Shown here piece after piece: positions 8,846 through 18,440 of a stretch of DNA of 64,000 nt. Under the pieces are notes generated by a model, which saw only the letters and a program-made list of their open reading frames with translations, searched no databases and was not told where the DNA came from. Location: NCBI GenBank assembly GCA_963750195.1, contig CAVVPS010000017.1, positions 62,001-126,000 of the forward strand, read 5' to 3'. Source of the DNA: AP-15 sp963750195 (GTDB lineage Bacteria; Pseudomonadota; Alphaproteobacteria; ATCC43930; CGMCC-115725). Each line of letters starts with the position of its first letter. Within the stretch, counting starts at the first letter, position 1. Position numbers and translations under genes: made by a program.

Positions 8846-10107
8846 CACGCAAACAGCTCCCGGCCGGCTTCGATCGCGGCGGCCAATTTGTCGATGTCGC
8901 TCTCGTCGTTGTAGACGCCGAGCGAGGCACGGGTCGTCGCCGGATAACCGAGCTTCTCGAGCAGCGGCTGGGCGCAGTGATGCCCGGCGCGCACCGCCAC
9001 ATGGTGGCGGTCGAGTACGGTCGCAAGATCGTGCGGATGCACTCCTTCGAGATCGAAGGACAAAATGCCGAGCCGGCGCTGCCCGGCGCCGATGAGCCGC
9101 AGACCCGGGATGCGCGATAGACGGTCGACGCCGTACCCGGTCAACGCCTCCTCGTGTTCCAGGATGTTGTCGCGACCTAGCGTCTCGATGAAATCGAGCG
9201 CGGTGCCGAGGCCGATCGCGCCGGAAATGTCCGGGGTGCCGGCCTCGAAGCGGTGCGGCGGCTCTTGGAACAGCGTCTTCTCGAAGGTGACGTTGAGGAT
9301 CATCTCGCCGCCGCCTTGCCAGGGCGGCATAGCTCTCAGCAATTCCTGGCGGCCCCATAGCACGCCGATCCCGGTCGGCCCATAGGTCTTATGCCCGGAG
9401 AAGGCGTAGAAGTCGCAGCCCAGGGCCTGCACGTCGACCGGGAGGCGGGGCGCCGCCTGGCAGCCATCGACCAACACCTTGGCGCCCACCCGATGCGCCA
9501 ATTGGACGATGGTCTCGACCGGAACTAAGGCGCCGGTGGCGTTGGCGAGGTGGGTGATTGCGACGAGCCGGGTGCGCGGCGACAGGCGCGCAGGAAAGGC
9601 GGCGAGATCGAGCCCGCCGGTCGCATCAATCGGCGCCACCACGAGGCGGAAGCCGATCCGATCACGCAACAGCTGCCACGGCACGATGTTCGAATGATGC
9701 TCGAGCTCGCTGATCAGTACCTCGTCGCCGGCTTCGAGAAAAGCGGCGCCCCAGCTCTGCGCGACGAGGTTGATCGCCTCGGTGGCGCCGCGAACAAAGA
9801 CGATCTCGCGCGGGTCGGCGGCGTTCATAAACCGCTGCACCTTGACGCGCGCTTCCTCGAACAATTCGGTCGAGCGGGCGCTCAGCCGATAGACGCCGCG
9901 ATGCACGTTGGCGTAGTCGGTGCGGTAATAATCGGCGATGCGGTCGATAACCGATGCCGGCTTTTGCGCGCTGGCCCCCGAATCGAGAAAGACCAGCTCG
10001 GGGTTGTTGGCAAAGATCGGAAATTCCCGCCTGAGCCGGCGCGGGTCGAACCCGCCCGGCAGCCGGTCTCTTCCGGGATCGACAATCCGCGGGTGGGCCG
10101 TCGTCAT
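8845..10107 (-). CDS. sufS: Cysteine desulfurase SufS
   Basis: The 420-residue PLP enzyme removes sulfur from cysteine for Fe-S cluster assembly. It matches group II desulfurases: FLDSGASAQKP, the histidine of ELEHHSNIVPWQ, the PLP lysine in YAFSGHKTYGPTGIGVLWG and the persulfide-forming cysteine near RAGHHCAQPLLEKLG. The gene starts two bases after the sufD stop and overlaps sufU by one base. Confidence 0.95.
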   Translation of the reverse strand: MTTAHPRIVDPGRDRLPGGFDPRRLRREFPIFANNPELVFLDSGASAQKPASVIDRIADYYRTDYANVHRGVYRLSARSTELFEEARVKVQRFMNAADPREIVFVRGATEAINLVAQSWGAAFLEAGDEVLISELEHHSNIVPWQLLRDRIGFRLVVAPIDATGGLDLAAFPARLSPRTRLVAITHLANATGALVPVETIVQLAHRVGAKVLVDGCQAAPRLPVDVQALGCDFYAFSGHKTYGPTGIGVLWGRQELLRAMPPWQGGGEMILNVTFEKTLFQEPPHRFEAGTPDISGAIGLGTALDFIETLGRDNILEHEEALTGYGVDRLSRIPGLRLIGAGQRRLGILSFDLEGVHPHDLATVLDRHHVAVRAGHHCAQPLLEKLGYPATTRASLGVYNDESDIDKLAAAIEAGRELFA

Positions 10108-10109
10108 GC

Positions 10110-11424
10110 TTATTCCTCCAACACCGTCAGGCGACGCGCGAGCCGCGACAGCAGGTGCTCGCGCACTGCCATGGGCTCGACGATCTCGACCGCCTCTCGC
10201 AAAAAGCCCCCAATCAGCATCCGCCGCGCCTCATCGTTCGGGATGCCGCGGGCGAGCAGGTAGAACAACGCCGCTTCGTCGAGGTCGCCGACCGCCGCGC
10301 CGTGACTGCATTTGACGTCGTCGGCAAAGATTTCGAGCTCGGGCTTGGTGTCGATAGCGGCGCGCCCGCCGAGCAGCAGATTGCGGCTCAGCATGTGCGC
10401 ATCGACTTTCTGCGCACCCGGCCGAACCGTGATCCGGCCCTGAAAGGCGCCGTGCGCCCGTCCGGTGGCCACCCCTTTGAAGACTTCGCGGGTCTCGCCG
10501 CGCTCGGCCATGTGCTCGACCGTGGTGACGATGTTGGCCTCCTGGCGATCGGCCAGCAGAAAGGCGCCGTAAAGCCCGCAATGCGCCCCCTCGCCGGCGC
10601 TGCGCACCGCAACCTCGTGCCGCACCGTGCGCCCGCCAAGCAACAGCACAAAACTGGCGAGTCGCGAGTTCCTGCCAAGCACCGCGCTGACATCGCCGAG
10701 ATGGAGGGCGTCCACCGCCTCCTCGACAAATGCCACGCGATCGAGTCCGGCTCCGTCCTCAAGCCGCAGGCTGATCCCGTCGTTGCGCCAATAGCGGCCC
10801 TCTCCGGCAAAGCTCTCGATTAGGCGGATGTGGCTTTCCGCGCCGAGCGCGACGAGACTGCGGGTGTGCAGCGAACCGGAAACCTCGCCGGAAGCCAGAT
10901 GGACGATTTCGATCGGCCGGTCGAGAATGACGCCGGGCGCGACATCGAGGACAAAGCCGTCGCTGAAAAAGGCGCCGTTGAGTGCGGCGAAACCTCGATC
11001 GCGGTCGGGCGAGGGTATCTCCAGCGCCTTGCGAACCAGCTCCGGCCGCGCATCGATTGCCGCCGCCGTCGAGCCGAACCAAACGCCGGCGGGCAGCCCC
11101 TCGATCGCGGAAAGTTCGGGCATAAACCGCCCATCGACCAGCACTAGGCGATGATCGCCGCCGGCGAAGCTGATGTCGTCGACCCGCGGTCGGGGATATG
11201 GCGCCGCTTGCGCGGATCGGAAGTAAGGGCGACTGCTCGAGCGGGCGCAGATCGAGGTAGCGCCAAGCTTCGCCGCGGCGGCTCGGAAAGCCTTGCTCGG
11301 CAAAGCGCGCGAGGCTGCGTCGGCGGTGGCGCGCGAGCCAATCGGGCTCGCCGGTATGCCCCAAGGCAGCGTCCAGATAGGGCCGCGCTTCTGGCTTGAC
11401 CGGGAAATCGACGACAGCGCTCAT
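10110..11424 (-). CDS. sufD: Fe-S cluster assembly protein SufD (frameshifted)
   Basis: SufD partners with SufB and SufC in the scaffold complex. The N-terminal part from MSAVVDFPVKPEARPYLD to LRPLEQSPLLPIR reads in one frame, and the beta-helical core from PRVDDISFAGG to the end reads in another. The switch is at about 11205. The conserved C-terminal block KCSHGAAVGDLDEAALFYLLARG is intact. A one-base indel explains everything, and an error is more likely than a true mutation because the operon is essential in many bacteria. The gene starts 19 bases after sufC. Confidence 0.88.
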
Positions 11425-11443
11425 CTGCGGCCGCTTGCCCGCA

Positions 11444-12196
<753 letters not shown>

Positions 12197-12227
12197 CGAG
12201 CTATTCGTTCATTTCCCGATATTTCCG

Positions 12228-12303
12228 ACATCCCCGCGAAAGCGGGGATCCAGGGCGAGTGACGGAATAGGCAGCCCCAGAGTTCCCGCTTTCGCGGGAA
12301 CGA
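12228..12303. repeat. REP-like palindromic repeat pair between sufB and sufC
   Basis: Two hairpins lie in the spacer: CCCCGC-GAAA-GCGGGG (12232-12247) and TTCCCGC-TTTC-GCGGGAA (12283-12300). The context ATCCCCGCGAAAGCGGGGATCC is a repeat seen in many proteobacterial genomes between genes. The hairpins may also tune the ratio of SufB to the downstream proteins. Confidence 0.65.
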
Positions 12304-12314
12304 CGAATACTGGC

Positions 12315-13772
12315 TCATCCGACGCTGCCTTCGAGACTGACGGCCAGCAGCTTTTGCGCCTCGACCGCGAATTCCATCGGCAGTTCCTTCAGCACTTCCT
12401 TGCAGAAGCCGTTGACGATCAGCGACACCGCATCCTCGGTGCTTAAACCGCGCTGCCGGCAGTAGAACAGCTGGTCGTCGCTGATCTTCGAAGTCGTCGC
12501 CTCGTGCTCGATCCTGGCAGAAGGGTTGCGCACCTCGATATAGGGCACGGTGTGCGCGCCGCAGCGCTCGCCGATCAGCAGCGAGTCGCATTGGGTGTGA
12601 TTGCGCGCGCCCGCCGCCCGCGGCTGCACCCGCACCAGCCCGCGATAGGTGTTCTGGCCGTGCCCGGCCGAGATCCCTTTCGAGACGATCGTCGAGCGCG
12701 TGTCCTTGCCGATATGGATCATCTTGGTCCCGGTATCGGCCTGCTGGCGGTTGTTGGTGATCGCGACCGAATAGAATTCGCCGACCGAGTGGTCGCCTTC
12801 GAGGATGCAGCTCGGATATTTCCAGGTGATCGCCGAGCCGGTTTCGACCTGGGTCCACGAGATCTTGGCCCTGGCGCCGCGGCAGGCGCCGCGCTTGGTC
12901 ACGAAATTGTAGATGCCGCCCTTGCCCTCGGCGTCGCCCGGGTACCAATTCTGCACCGTCGAATATTTGATCTGCGCGTCTTCGTGCGCGATCAGCTCGA
13001 CGACCGCCGCATGGAGCTGGTTCTCGTCGCGCTGGGGCGCGGTGCAGCCTTCGAGATAGCTGACATAGCTGCCCTTGTCGGCGATCAGCAAGGTGCGCTC
13101 GAACTGGCCGGTCTTGGCCGCATTGATGCGGAAATAGGTGCTGACAGCTCCATCGGGCAGCGCACGCCCGGCGGGACATAGGCAAACGAGCCGTCGCTGA
13201 ACACCGCCGAATTCAGCGCCGCGAAGAAATTGTCGTTCTGCGGCACGACCGTGCCGAGATATTTGCGGACCAGTTCTGGGTGCTCGAGCACCGCCTCGCC
13301 GAACGAGCAGAAAATGATGCCGAGCTTTGCCAACTCGTTCCTTGAATGTCGTCGCCACCGAGATGCTGTCGAACACGGCATCGACCGCAACCCCGGCCAA
13401 TGCCTCGCGCTCGCGCAAAGGGATTCCGAGCTTCTCATAGGTGCGCAGCAGCTCGGGATCGACTTCGTCCAACGATTTCGGGCCGGCATTCTGCTTCGGC
13501 GCGGAGTAATAGGTGGCCGCCTGATAATCGATCGGCGCCAGATTGAGCTTGGCCCAGTTAGGCGGCGTCATCTTCTCCCAGGCGCGAAACGCCGCGAGCC
13601 GCCATTCGAGCAGCCATTCGGGTTCGCCCTTTTTGGCCGAAATGAAATGAACCGTTTCCTCGCTGAGGCCGGGCGGCGCCTCGTCGGCTTCGATGTCGGT
13701 GACAAAGCCGTATTTGTAGCCCTCTTGCGACAGCGAGCGGACGGTGCCGATTGTATCGATCGAAGCAGTCAT
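12315..13772 (-). CDS. sufB: Fe-S cluster assembly scaffold SufB (two compensating frameshifts)
   Basis: The start MTASIDTIGTVRSLSQEGYK and the end VSLEGSVG are in the same frame, with SufB motifs such as YNFVTKRGACRGARAKISWTQ, ENTYRGLV-type sequence (QNTYRGLVRV) and CDSLLIGERCGAHTVPYIEV. Between about 13339 and 13147 the conserved protein (LAKLGIIFCSFGEAVLEH to VPPGVRCPMELS) is found in a different frame. One extra and one missing base would restore a normal protein of about 485 residues. It is the first structural gene after the regulator. Confidence 0.9.
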   Translation of the reverse strand: MTASIDTIGTVRSLSQEGYKYGFVTDIEADEAPPGLSEETVHFISAKKGEPEWLLEWRLAAFRAWEKMTPPNWAKLNLAPIDYQAATYYSAPKQNAGPKSLDEVDPELLRTYEKLGIPLREREALAGVAVDAVFDSISVATTFKERVGKARHHFLLVRRGGARAPRTGPQISRHGRAAERQFLRGAEFGGVQRRLVCLCPAGRALPDGAVSTYFRINAAKTGQFERTLLIADKGSYVSYLEGCTAPQRDENQLHAAVVELIAHEDAQIKYSTVQNWYPGDAEGKGGIYNFVTKRGACRGARAKISWTQVETGSAITWKYPSCILEGDHSVGEFYSVAITNNRQQADTGTKMIHIGKDTRSTIVSKGISAGHGQNTYRGLVRVQPRAAGARNHTQCDSLLIGERCGAHTVPYIEVRNPSARIEHEATTSKISDDQLFYCRQRGLSTEDAVSLIVNGFCKEVLKELPMEFAVEAQKLLAVSLEGSVG

Positions 13773-13790
13773 ATGGATTATCTGGGCTCG

Positions 13791-14244
13791 TCAGTTTGTA
13801 GCGGCGTGAACGGTTGCGGCGGGCCGGCGCGGCACAAACGCGGAAGGCGTGATCATCGCATCGAGCGAAACCGCGGCCAGAGCCTGCTCGACGGCGCGGT
13901 TGATCGCCGTCCAGTGCGGCCGGGTCGGGCAATAATTGGTGCGCGCGCATTCGGCGACATGGACCGAGCATTGGGTCAGCCCGATATCGCCGTCGATCGC
14001 GGCGACCACCTCGGCGACCGAGATCGCTGATGCCCGTCGCGCCAGGCGATAGCCGCCGGCCGCCCCGCGCGTCGCCGTTACCAGCCGCGGCATGGGCCAG
14101 CCCTTTCAGGATCTTGGCGACGGTCGCCCGCGGCAGCCGGGTCTCGTCGGCGATCGCCGCGGCGGTCTGCTGCCGGTCGGCATCGGCCGCCAGATGGGTG
14201 GCGACGATAACGCCGTAATCGGCGAGCTTGCTGAGGATGATCAT
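13791..14244 (-). CDS. Rrf2-family Suf operon regulator (frameshifted)
   Basis: The protein opens with a winged helix (MIILSKLADYGVIVATHLA, then RLPRATVAKILKGLAHA) and continues in another frame with LVTATRGAAGGYRLARRAS and the cysteine motif QCSVHVAECARTNYC. Cysteines spaced C-x6-C-x5-C are the expected ligands of a [2Fe-2S] cluster in IscR/SufR regulators. One base is out of place near 14092. It precedes sufB by 18 bases and most likely senses Fe-S status and represses its own operon. Confidence 0.85.
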
Positions 14245-14277
14245 CGCTTTCGGGCTGCCTGATAATGGCCGAACAAA

Positions 14278-14300
14278 CCGAATTCGGACCGAATTGGTCC
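14278..14300 (-). promoter_or_regulatory. Palindromic operator upstream of the suf operon
   Basis: Two adjoining palindromes are present, CCGAATTCGG (14278-14287) and GGACC-GAATT-GGTCC (14286-14300), 34 bases before the regulator's start codon. On the minus strand a TTGACC with a following TTTATA lies just upstream, so the palindromes would cover the transcription start. This is a plausible site for the Rrf2 protein; no experiment supports it here. Confidence 0.4.
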
Positions 14301-14447
14301 GCTATAAATCGTCGTTGATGAGACCTGGGTCAAGCCCTGTTGGACGGCGAGTGTCCAGGGGAAGAATGCCGAGCGCTTGCGGGCCGTGACGAGCGATGCC
14401 ATTTCCCTATCGGGCCCGGCAACTGCCTCGACATTCCCGTTTCGGAT

Positions 14448-15125
14448 ATGAAGCTGCTCGTCGTTGAAGACGATCGTGAAACCGCTGCCTATCTGGTCAA
14501 AGGCCTCGGCGAGAGCGGGTATACGGTAGATCGCGCGGGCGACGGGCGCGACGGGCTGTTCATGGCTTGCTCGGGCGGCTACGACGCGATCGTGCTCGAC
14601 CGCATGCTGCCGGAAATGGACGGATTGGCGTTGCTGGGAGCTTTGCGCGCCGCCGCCATTCGCACTCCGGCATTGATACTCAGCGCGCTCGGCAGTGTCG
14701 ACGACCGCGTCAAAGGATTGCGCGCCGGCGGCGACGACTATTTGGTCAAGCCCTTCGCCTTCAGCGAACTCCTGGCTCGGATCGAGGCGCTGTTACGGCG
14801 TGGCTCGGCGGTTACGGCGACGACAACGTTGCGGGTCGCCGACCTAGAGCTCGACTTGCTGACCCGGACCGTCAAACGCGGCGGCCGGGGGCTCGAACTG
14901 TTGCCGCGCGAATTCCGTCTGCTCGAATATCTGATGCGCAACGCCGGCCATGTCGTGACCCGAACGATGCTGCTCGAACATGTCTGGGACTATCATTTCG
15001 ACCCACAGACCAATGTGATCGACGTCCATGTGAGCCGGCTGCGCCAAAAGATCGACAAGAACTTTGCGCGGCCGCTGCTGCACACGGTTCGCGGCGCCGG
15101 CTACTGCCTGCGCCTGGCGGAATAA
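14448..15125 (+). CDS. OmpR-family response regulator
   Basis: The 225-residue regulator has a receiver domain with the acidic pocket VVEDD, the phosphorylated Asp51 in IVLDRMLPEMDG and the lysine in YLVKPF. The second half is an OmpR/PhoB winged helix (LELLPREFRLLEYLMRNAG and VSRLRQKIDK). I chose the ATG at 14448 because MKLLVVEDD is the usual start; an upstream extension has no homology features. It is followed 17 bases later by its sensor kinase. The stimulus is not evident. Confidence 0.92.
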   Translation: MKLLVVEDDRETAAYLVKGLGESGYTVDRAGDGRDGLFMACSGGYDAIVLDRMLPEMDGLALLGALRAAAIRTPALILSALGSVDDRVKGLRAGGDDYLVKPFAFSELLARIEALLRRGSAVTATTTLRVADLELDLLTRTVKRGGRGLELLPREFRLLEYLMRNAGHVVTRTMLLEHVWDYHFDPQTNVIDVHVSRLRQKIDKNFARPLLHTVRGAGYCLRLAE

Positions 15126-15142
15126 CTCCGCGCTCGGCCGGG

Positions 15143-16576
15143 ATGGTCGCCGAAAAGCTATCCCTTTCCGCCGGGCGATCGTGGTCCTGGCCGCGCCGCC
15201 TTAAGGCGAATCTGTGGCGGCTGCTGCGCACCCACGCGGTTCGTCTCGCCGCACTTTATTTCCTGGTGTTTGCCGCCTCGGTGCTGGGCGTCCTGCTGTT
15301 CGTCTATTGGACGAGCGCCAATTTCGTAGAGCGCCAGACCGAGGCCACGCTCGACGCCGAGATTAACGGGCTGGCCGAGCAATACGACCAGCGCGGGTTG
15401 AGCGGGCTGGTCCAGATCGTCGCCGCCCGCAGCGCCGGCGACCGCGGCGACGCGATGCTCTACTTGGTGACCGACCCCGACGGCCGGCCGCTTGCTGGCA
15501 ACATCGCGGGCTGGCCCTTGGGTGTGCCGGCGCGGACCGGATGGCTGTCGTTCACGATCGAGGCGAGGGTCAAGGGCCACATCGAGACCCACCCCGCACG
15601 CGGCAGCCTGATCATCATCCCCGGTGGCTACCGCCTGCTGGTCGGCCGCGACATCAGCGATGCGGCGGCGTTCCGCGACCGGGTCAAGATGACCTTGCTG
15701 TGGTCGGGTTTGGTGGCGCTCGGTGTTGGTCTGCTGGGCGGCGCAGCGATGAGCCGCAACCTGTTGCGCCGGGTCGAGTTGGTCAACCGCACGAGCGAGC
15801 GGGTCATGGCGGGGAATCTATCCGATCGCGTGCCGCTCGGTGGCACTGGCGACGAGTTCGATCAGCTCGCTGCCAATCTCAACCGGATGCTCGATCAGAT
15901 CGAGCGGCTGATGACCGCCATGCGCGAGGTCACCGACGATGTCGCCCACGATCTTAAGACGCCGCTGGCGCGGTTGCGCGCTCGGCTCGAACTGGCATTG
16001 ATCGGGCCGCAGGACGCCGCCGGCCAGAGCGAGGCGATCCGGGCCGCGATCGATGAGGCGGACCGGCTGCTGGCGACCTTCAACGCGTTGCTCGGCATCG
16101 CCGAAGCCGAGGCCGGGCCCGATCAGGCCGGGCCGCTGGACCTCTCGGAAGTCGTCCGCTCGGCGGCGGAATTTTACGAGCCGGTCGCCGAGCAAAAGGG
16201 TTTCGCCATGTCGGTGGCAGTCGAGCCCGGTATCAGGATCCGCGGCGATCGGCATCTGCTGTCGCAGACGCTCGCCAATCTGCTCGACAACGCTCTTAAA
16301 TATGCGGGCGGTGGCGATCTCCTGATTGCCGTTTTTCGTGAAGAGGCGCGCGCCGTTCTTGAAGTCGCCGATCGCGGACCAGGGATTCCTGAGGCGCATC
16401 GCGAGACCGTGTTCGACCGCTTTGTCCGCCTAGAGCCCAGCCGCAGCACGCCGGGAAACGGGCTCGGCCTCAGCCTGGTGCGTGCGGTCGCGCACCGCCA
16501 CCATGGCGCCGTCGCGCTCGCTGATAATCAGCCGGGTCTGCGAGTCCGGCTCGAATTCCCTGCGCTGCCCGCCTGA
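15143..16576 (+). CDS. Sensor histidine kinase (EnvZ/QseC type)
   Basis: The 477-residue kinase has a membrane helix at about residues 35-56, a periplasmic domain of about 125 residues, a second helix at 183-203, a HAMP linker, and His269 in DDVAHDLKTPLARLRARLE. The ATPase domain shows the N box QTLANLLDNALKYA, G1 VADRGPGIPE and G2 GNGLGLSLVRAV. It should phosphorylate the regulator encoded just upstream. The periplasmic domain is not one I recognise. Confidence 0.92.
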   Translation: MVAEKLSLSAGRSWSWPRRLKANLWRLLRTHAVRLAALYFLVFAASVLGVLLFVYWTSANFVERQTEATLDAEINGLAEQYDQRGLSGLVQIVAARSAGDRGDAMLYLVTDPDGRPLAGNIAGWPLGVPARTGWLSFTIEARVKGHIETHPARGSLIIIPGGYRLLVGRDISDAAAFRDRVKMTLLWSGLVALGVGLLGGAAMSRNLLRRVELVNRTSERVMAGNLSDRVPLGGTGDEFDQLAANLNRMLDQIERLMTAMREVTDDVAHDLKTPLARLRARLELALIGPQDAAGQSEAIRAAIDEADRLLATFNALLGIAEAEAGPDQAGPLDLSEVVRSAAEFYEPVAEQKGFAMSVAVEPGIRIRGDRHLLSQTLANLLDNALKYAGGGDLLIAVFREEARAVLEVADRGPGIPEAHRETVFDRFVRLEPSRSTPGNGLGLSLVRAVAHRHHGAVALADNQPGLRVRLEFPALPA

Positions 16577-16577
16577 A

Positions 16578-16772
16578 CTATTCGTCCGTCGTGTCGGCGG
16601 CGCCGTCGTTCTGCCGGTCGCGGTCTTCGATGCGCCGCGCGGTTTCCACCATCATTTCGCGCAGCTCATGCTGATCGAGCCCGGCGCTGCGCAGCACGGG
16701 CTCCATTACCGCGTCTGCGAGCAGATCGTCGAGGCTCGGCCGGTAGCGGCAGCAATCGAGACGCTCGTCCAT
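16578..16772 (-). CDS. Conserved small hypothetical protein, 64 residues
   Basis: The frame reads MDERLDCCRYRPSLDDLLAD and continues with a helical, charged segment (HELREMMVETARRIEDRDR). The RPSLDDLLAD element is familiar from small alphaproteobacterial proteins of unknown role. It ends one base from the stop of the convergent kinase gene. Confidence 0.65.
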   Translation of the reverse strand: MDERLDCCRYRPSLDDLLADAVMEPVLRSAGLDQHELREMMVETARRIEDRDRQNDGAADTTDE

Positions 16773-16945
16773 GAGATCCCTCCATGTTCCTCTATTCTAT
16801 GCACCATCAACGCAAAGCATGACCGCTTTATGTCCTTGGATCGGAAATTTCGCGGCATTAGTCCGTACCTCCGCCTTTTTTCCCGCAAGAATAGAGCGGC
16901 GGGCAGTCGGCGGGGGCCGCTGACGCTAGAATTTGCCGATGGGCA

Positions 16946-17470
16946 TCATTGTAGGTCCACAAATACGCTCGGCGGGTAATAGGGATTGTAAATGGTGACC
17001 GGGAACAGCACGACCCGCCCCTTTTTGGAGTCGGCGCGCAACATCGGCGCTGCGCCTGGCACCGAGGGCGCGAGGGGTGCCGCAGCAGCGCGAGGCTGAG
17101 TGTACGCGGCTGCGGTAGCTGGGGGCGCCCCGCAGCGCTTTTGTTGGGCCAATGTTCCGAGATATTCCTGGCGGCTCTGCAGGGCCGTGGTTTCTGTGCT
17201 CGCCGCGCCCTGAAAATCCATGCCAAACCAGAGCGGCCAGATAAAGAGACCGGCCACGCCGGCCGCCACGTTCTGGGCGACTTTAGCGCCTTGTTCCGAG
17301 GCGAGTTCGTGAATTTTCGTATCGTTAGCTTTGACTTCTGCGGCGATCGCCGTGCAGTCCATGAAACCGTCTTGCGATTGTACAACATCAACAGGCTGTG
17401 GCGCTCTTCCCGCACACCCCGCCAATGCCATGGCTACGCTAATTAGCCTAAGAGATCCCGGAATGCGCAC
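16946..17470 (-). CDS. Putative lipoprotein, 174 residues
   Basis: From the GTG at 17470 the product has a signal sequence (VRIPGSLRLISVAMALAGC) with the lipobox LAGC, so it should be lipid-anchored in the envelope. The central part has a helical segment DCTAIAAEVKANDTKIHEL and a hydrophobic stretch VAAGVAGLFIWPLWFG, followed by a Pro/Ala-rich tail. A GGGAGAAG sequence before the GTG decides the start; a longer frame upstream lacks such a site. Similar lipoproteins exist in Rhizobiales, without known function. Confidence 0.65.
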   Translation of the reverse strand: MRIPGSLRLISVAMALAGCAGRAPQPVDVVQSQDGFMDCTAIAAEVKANDTKIHELASEQGAKVAQNVAAGVAGLFIWPLWFGMDFQGAASTETTALQSRQEYLGTLAQQKRCGAPPATAAAYTQPRAAAAPLAPSVPGAAPMLRADSKKGRVVLFPVTIYNPYYPPSVFVDLQ

Positions 17471-17593
17471 TGCCCGCTTCTCCCACACGCTCGCAACTGC
17501 CCCCAGGGTTGCGTGCTGGTTGCCTGCGCTCATTGCGTGGGAGAGAAATTGACAATTCGTGAAGGAAGCGGCCCTCGGACGGGCCAATGATGA

Positions 17594-18440
17594 TTAAGCC
17601 AGGAGGTCGCCGTACGTGAAGAGGCCGATGCCCAGGCCAGTGATGCGCTCACGAACCGCGGGGCTCAACAGCGCCGCCAGCTCGTCGCGGTGGCGGTATC
17701 CCGGCATCGCCGCGGCCAGCCGTGGGGTCCGCTCGGTCGCCGGGTGAAAATAAATTTCGCTGTCGCCATCGGGTAGGCATGGGAGCAGCCGTAGCACCCG
17801 TTCTTCGGTCATACCGCCGCTCCAGGCGAGGCCGAAGACATGGTCGTTGACGTGCAATCCCGCCGACCGCAAGCGCCGCCGTAGTCTTTCGACCCACGGC
17901 CGGTAGAGCGGGGTCGGATAGCGCTCCTGCGGGAAGGCGCGGCGCAGCGCCGCCACCGGTTCGGCCGGGACGCGCACTGCCTTCATGCCATAGTTGCGGC
18001 CGATTTCGATAATCAGACCGGCGACGCTTGGGTGAAGGTGCATGTGTTGGTGGGCATTGACGTGGTCGAGCGGCAGGCCGGTGGCCCGAAAGGCCTCGAA
18101 CTGCGCGCAGATCTCTCGAGCCAGCTGATCCCGGACTTTCGGCAGAAGAAAGAACCGGATGCCGGCGCGGACCTTGTTGCGGTCGAATTCACCATCGCCG
18201 CCGACCAGCGCGGTGACATCCGCGATGGGCAATACCGGGCGGCCATCGACGAGTACGAGATGCAGTCCGAACTCGCAGCCCAGGCAACAGCCGGGCACGC
18301 GCCACCGCATCCGCCGCTGCCGGCGCACCGACCATCAAGCTCGCGGTCGACAGGATCCCGTGCCGATGCGCCTCCTCGACCGCTTCATTGACCGCTAGGT
18401 CGAGCCCGAAATCGTCGGCGCAGACGATCAGCCGCCTCAG
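17594..18440 (-). CDS. hpnK: Hopanoid-associated deacetylase-like protein HpnK (frameshifted)
   Basis: A YdjC/ChbG-fold carbohydrate deacetylase linked to hopanoid side-chain processing. The N-terminus RLIVCADDFGLDLAVNEAV has the metal-binding Asp-Asp, and LPLDHVNAHQHMHLHP supplies the histidines. The two parts are in different frames; one extra base in GAGTTCGG near 18270 explains it. No ATG, GTG or TTG fits the start. A CTG at 18440, overlapping the hpnJ stop as CTGA, lies where homologues begin, so a rare start or a base error is likely. It is the last gene of hpnI-J-K. Confidence 0.85.
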
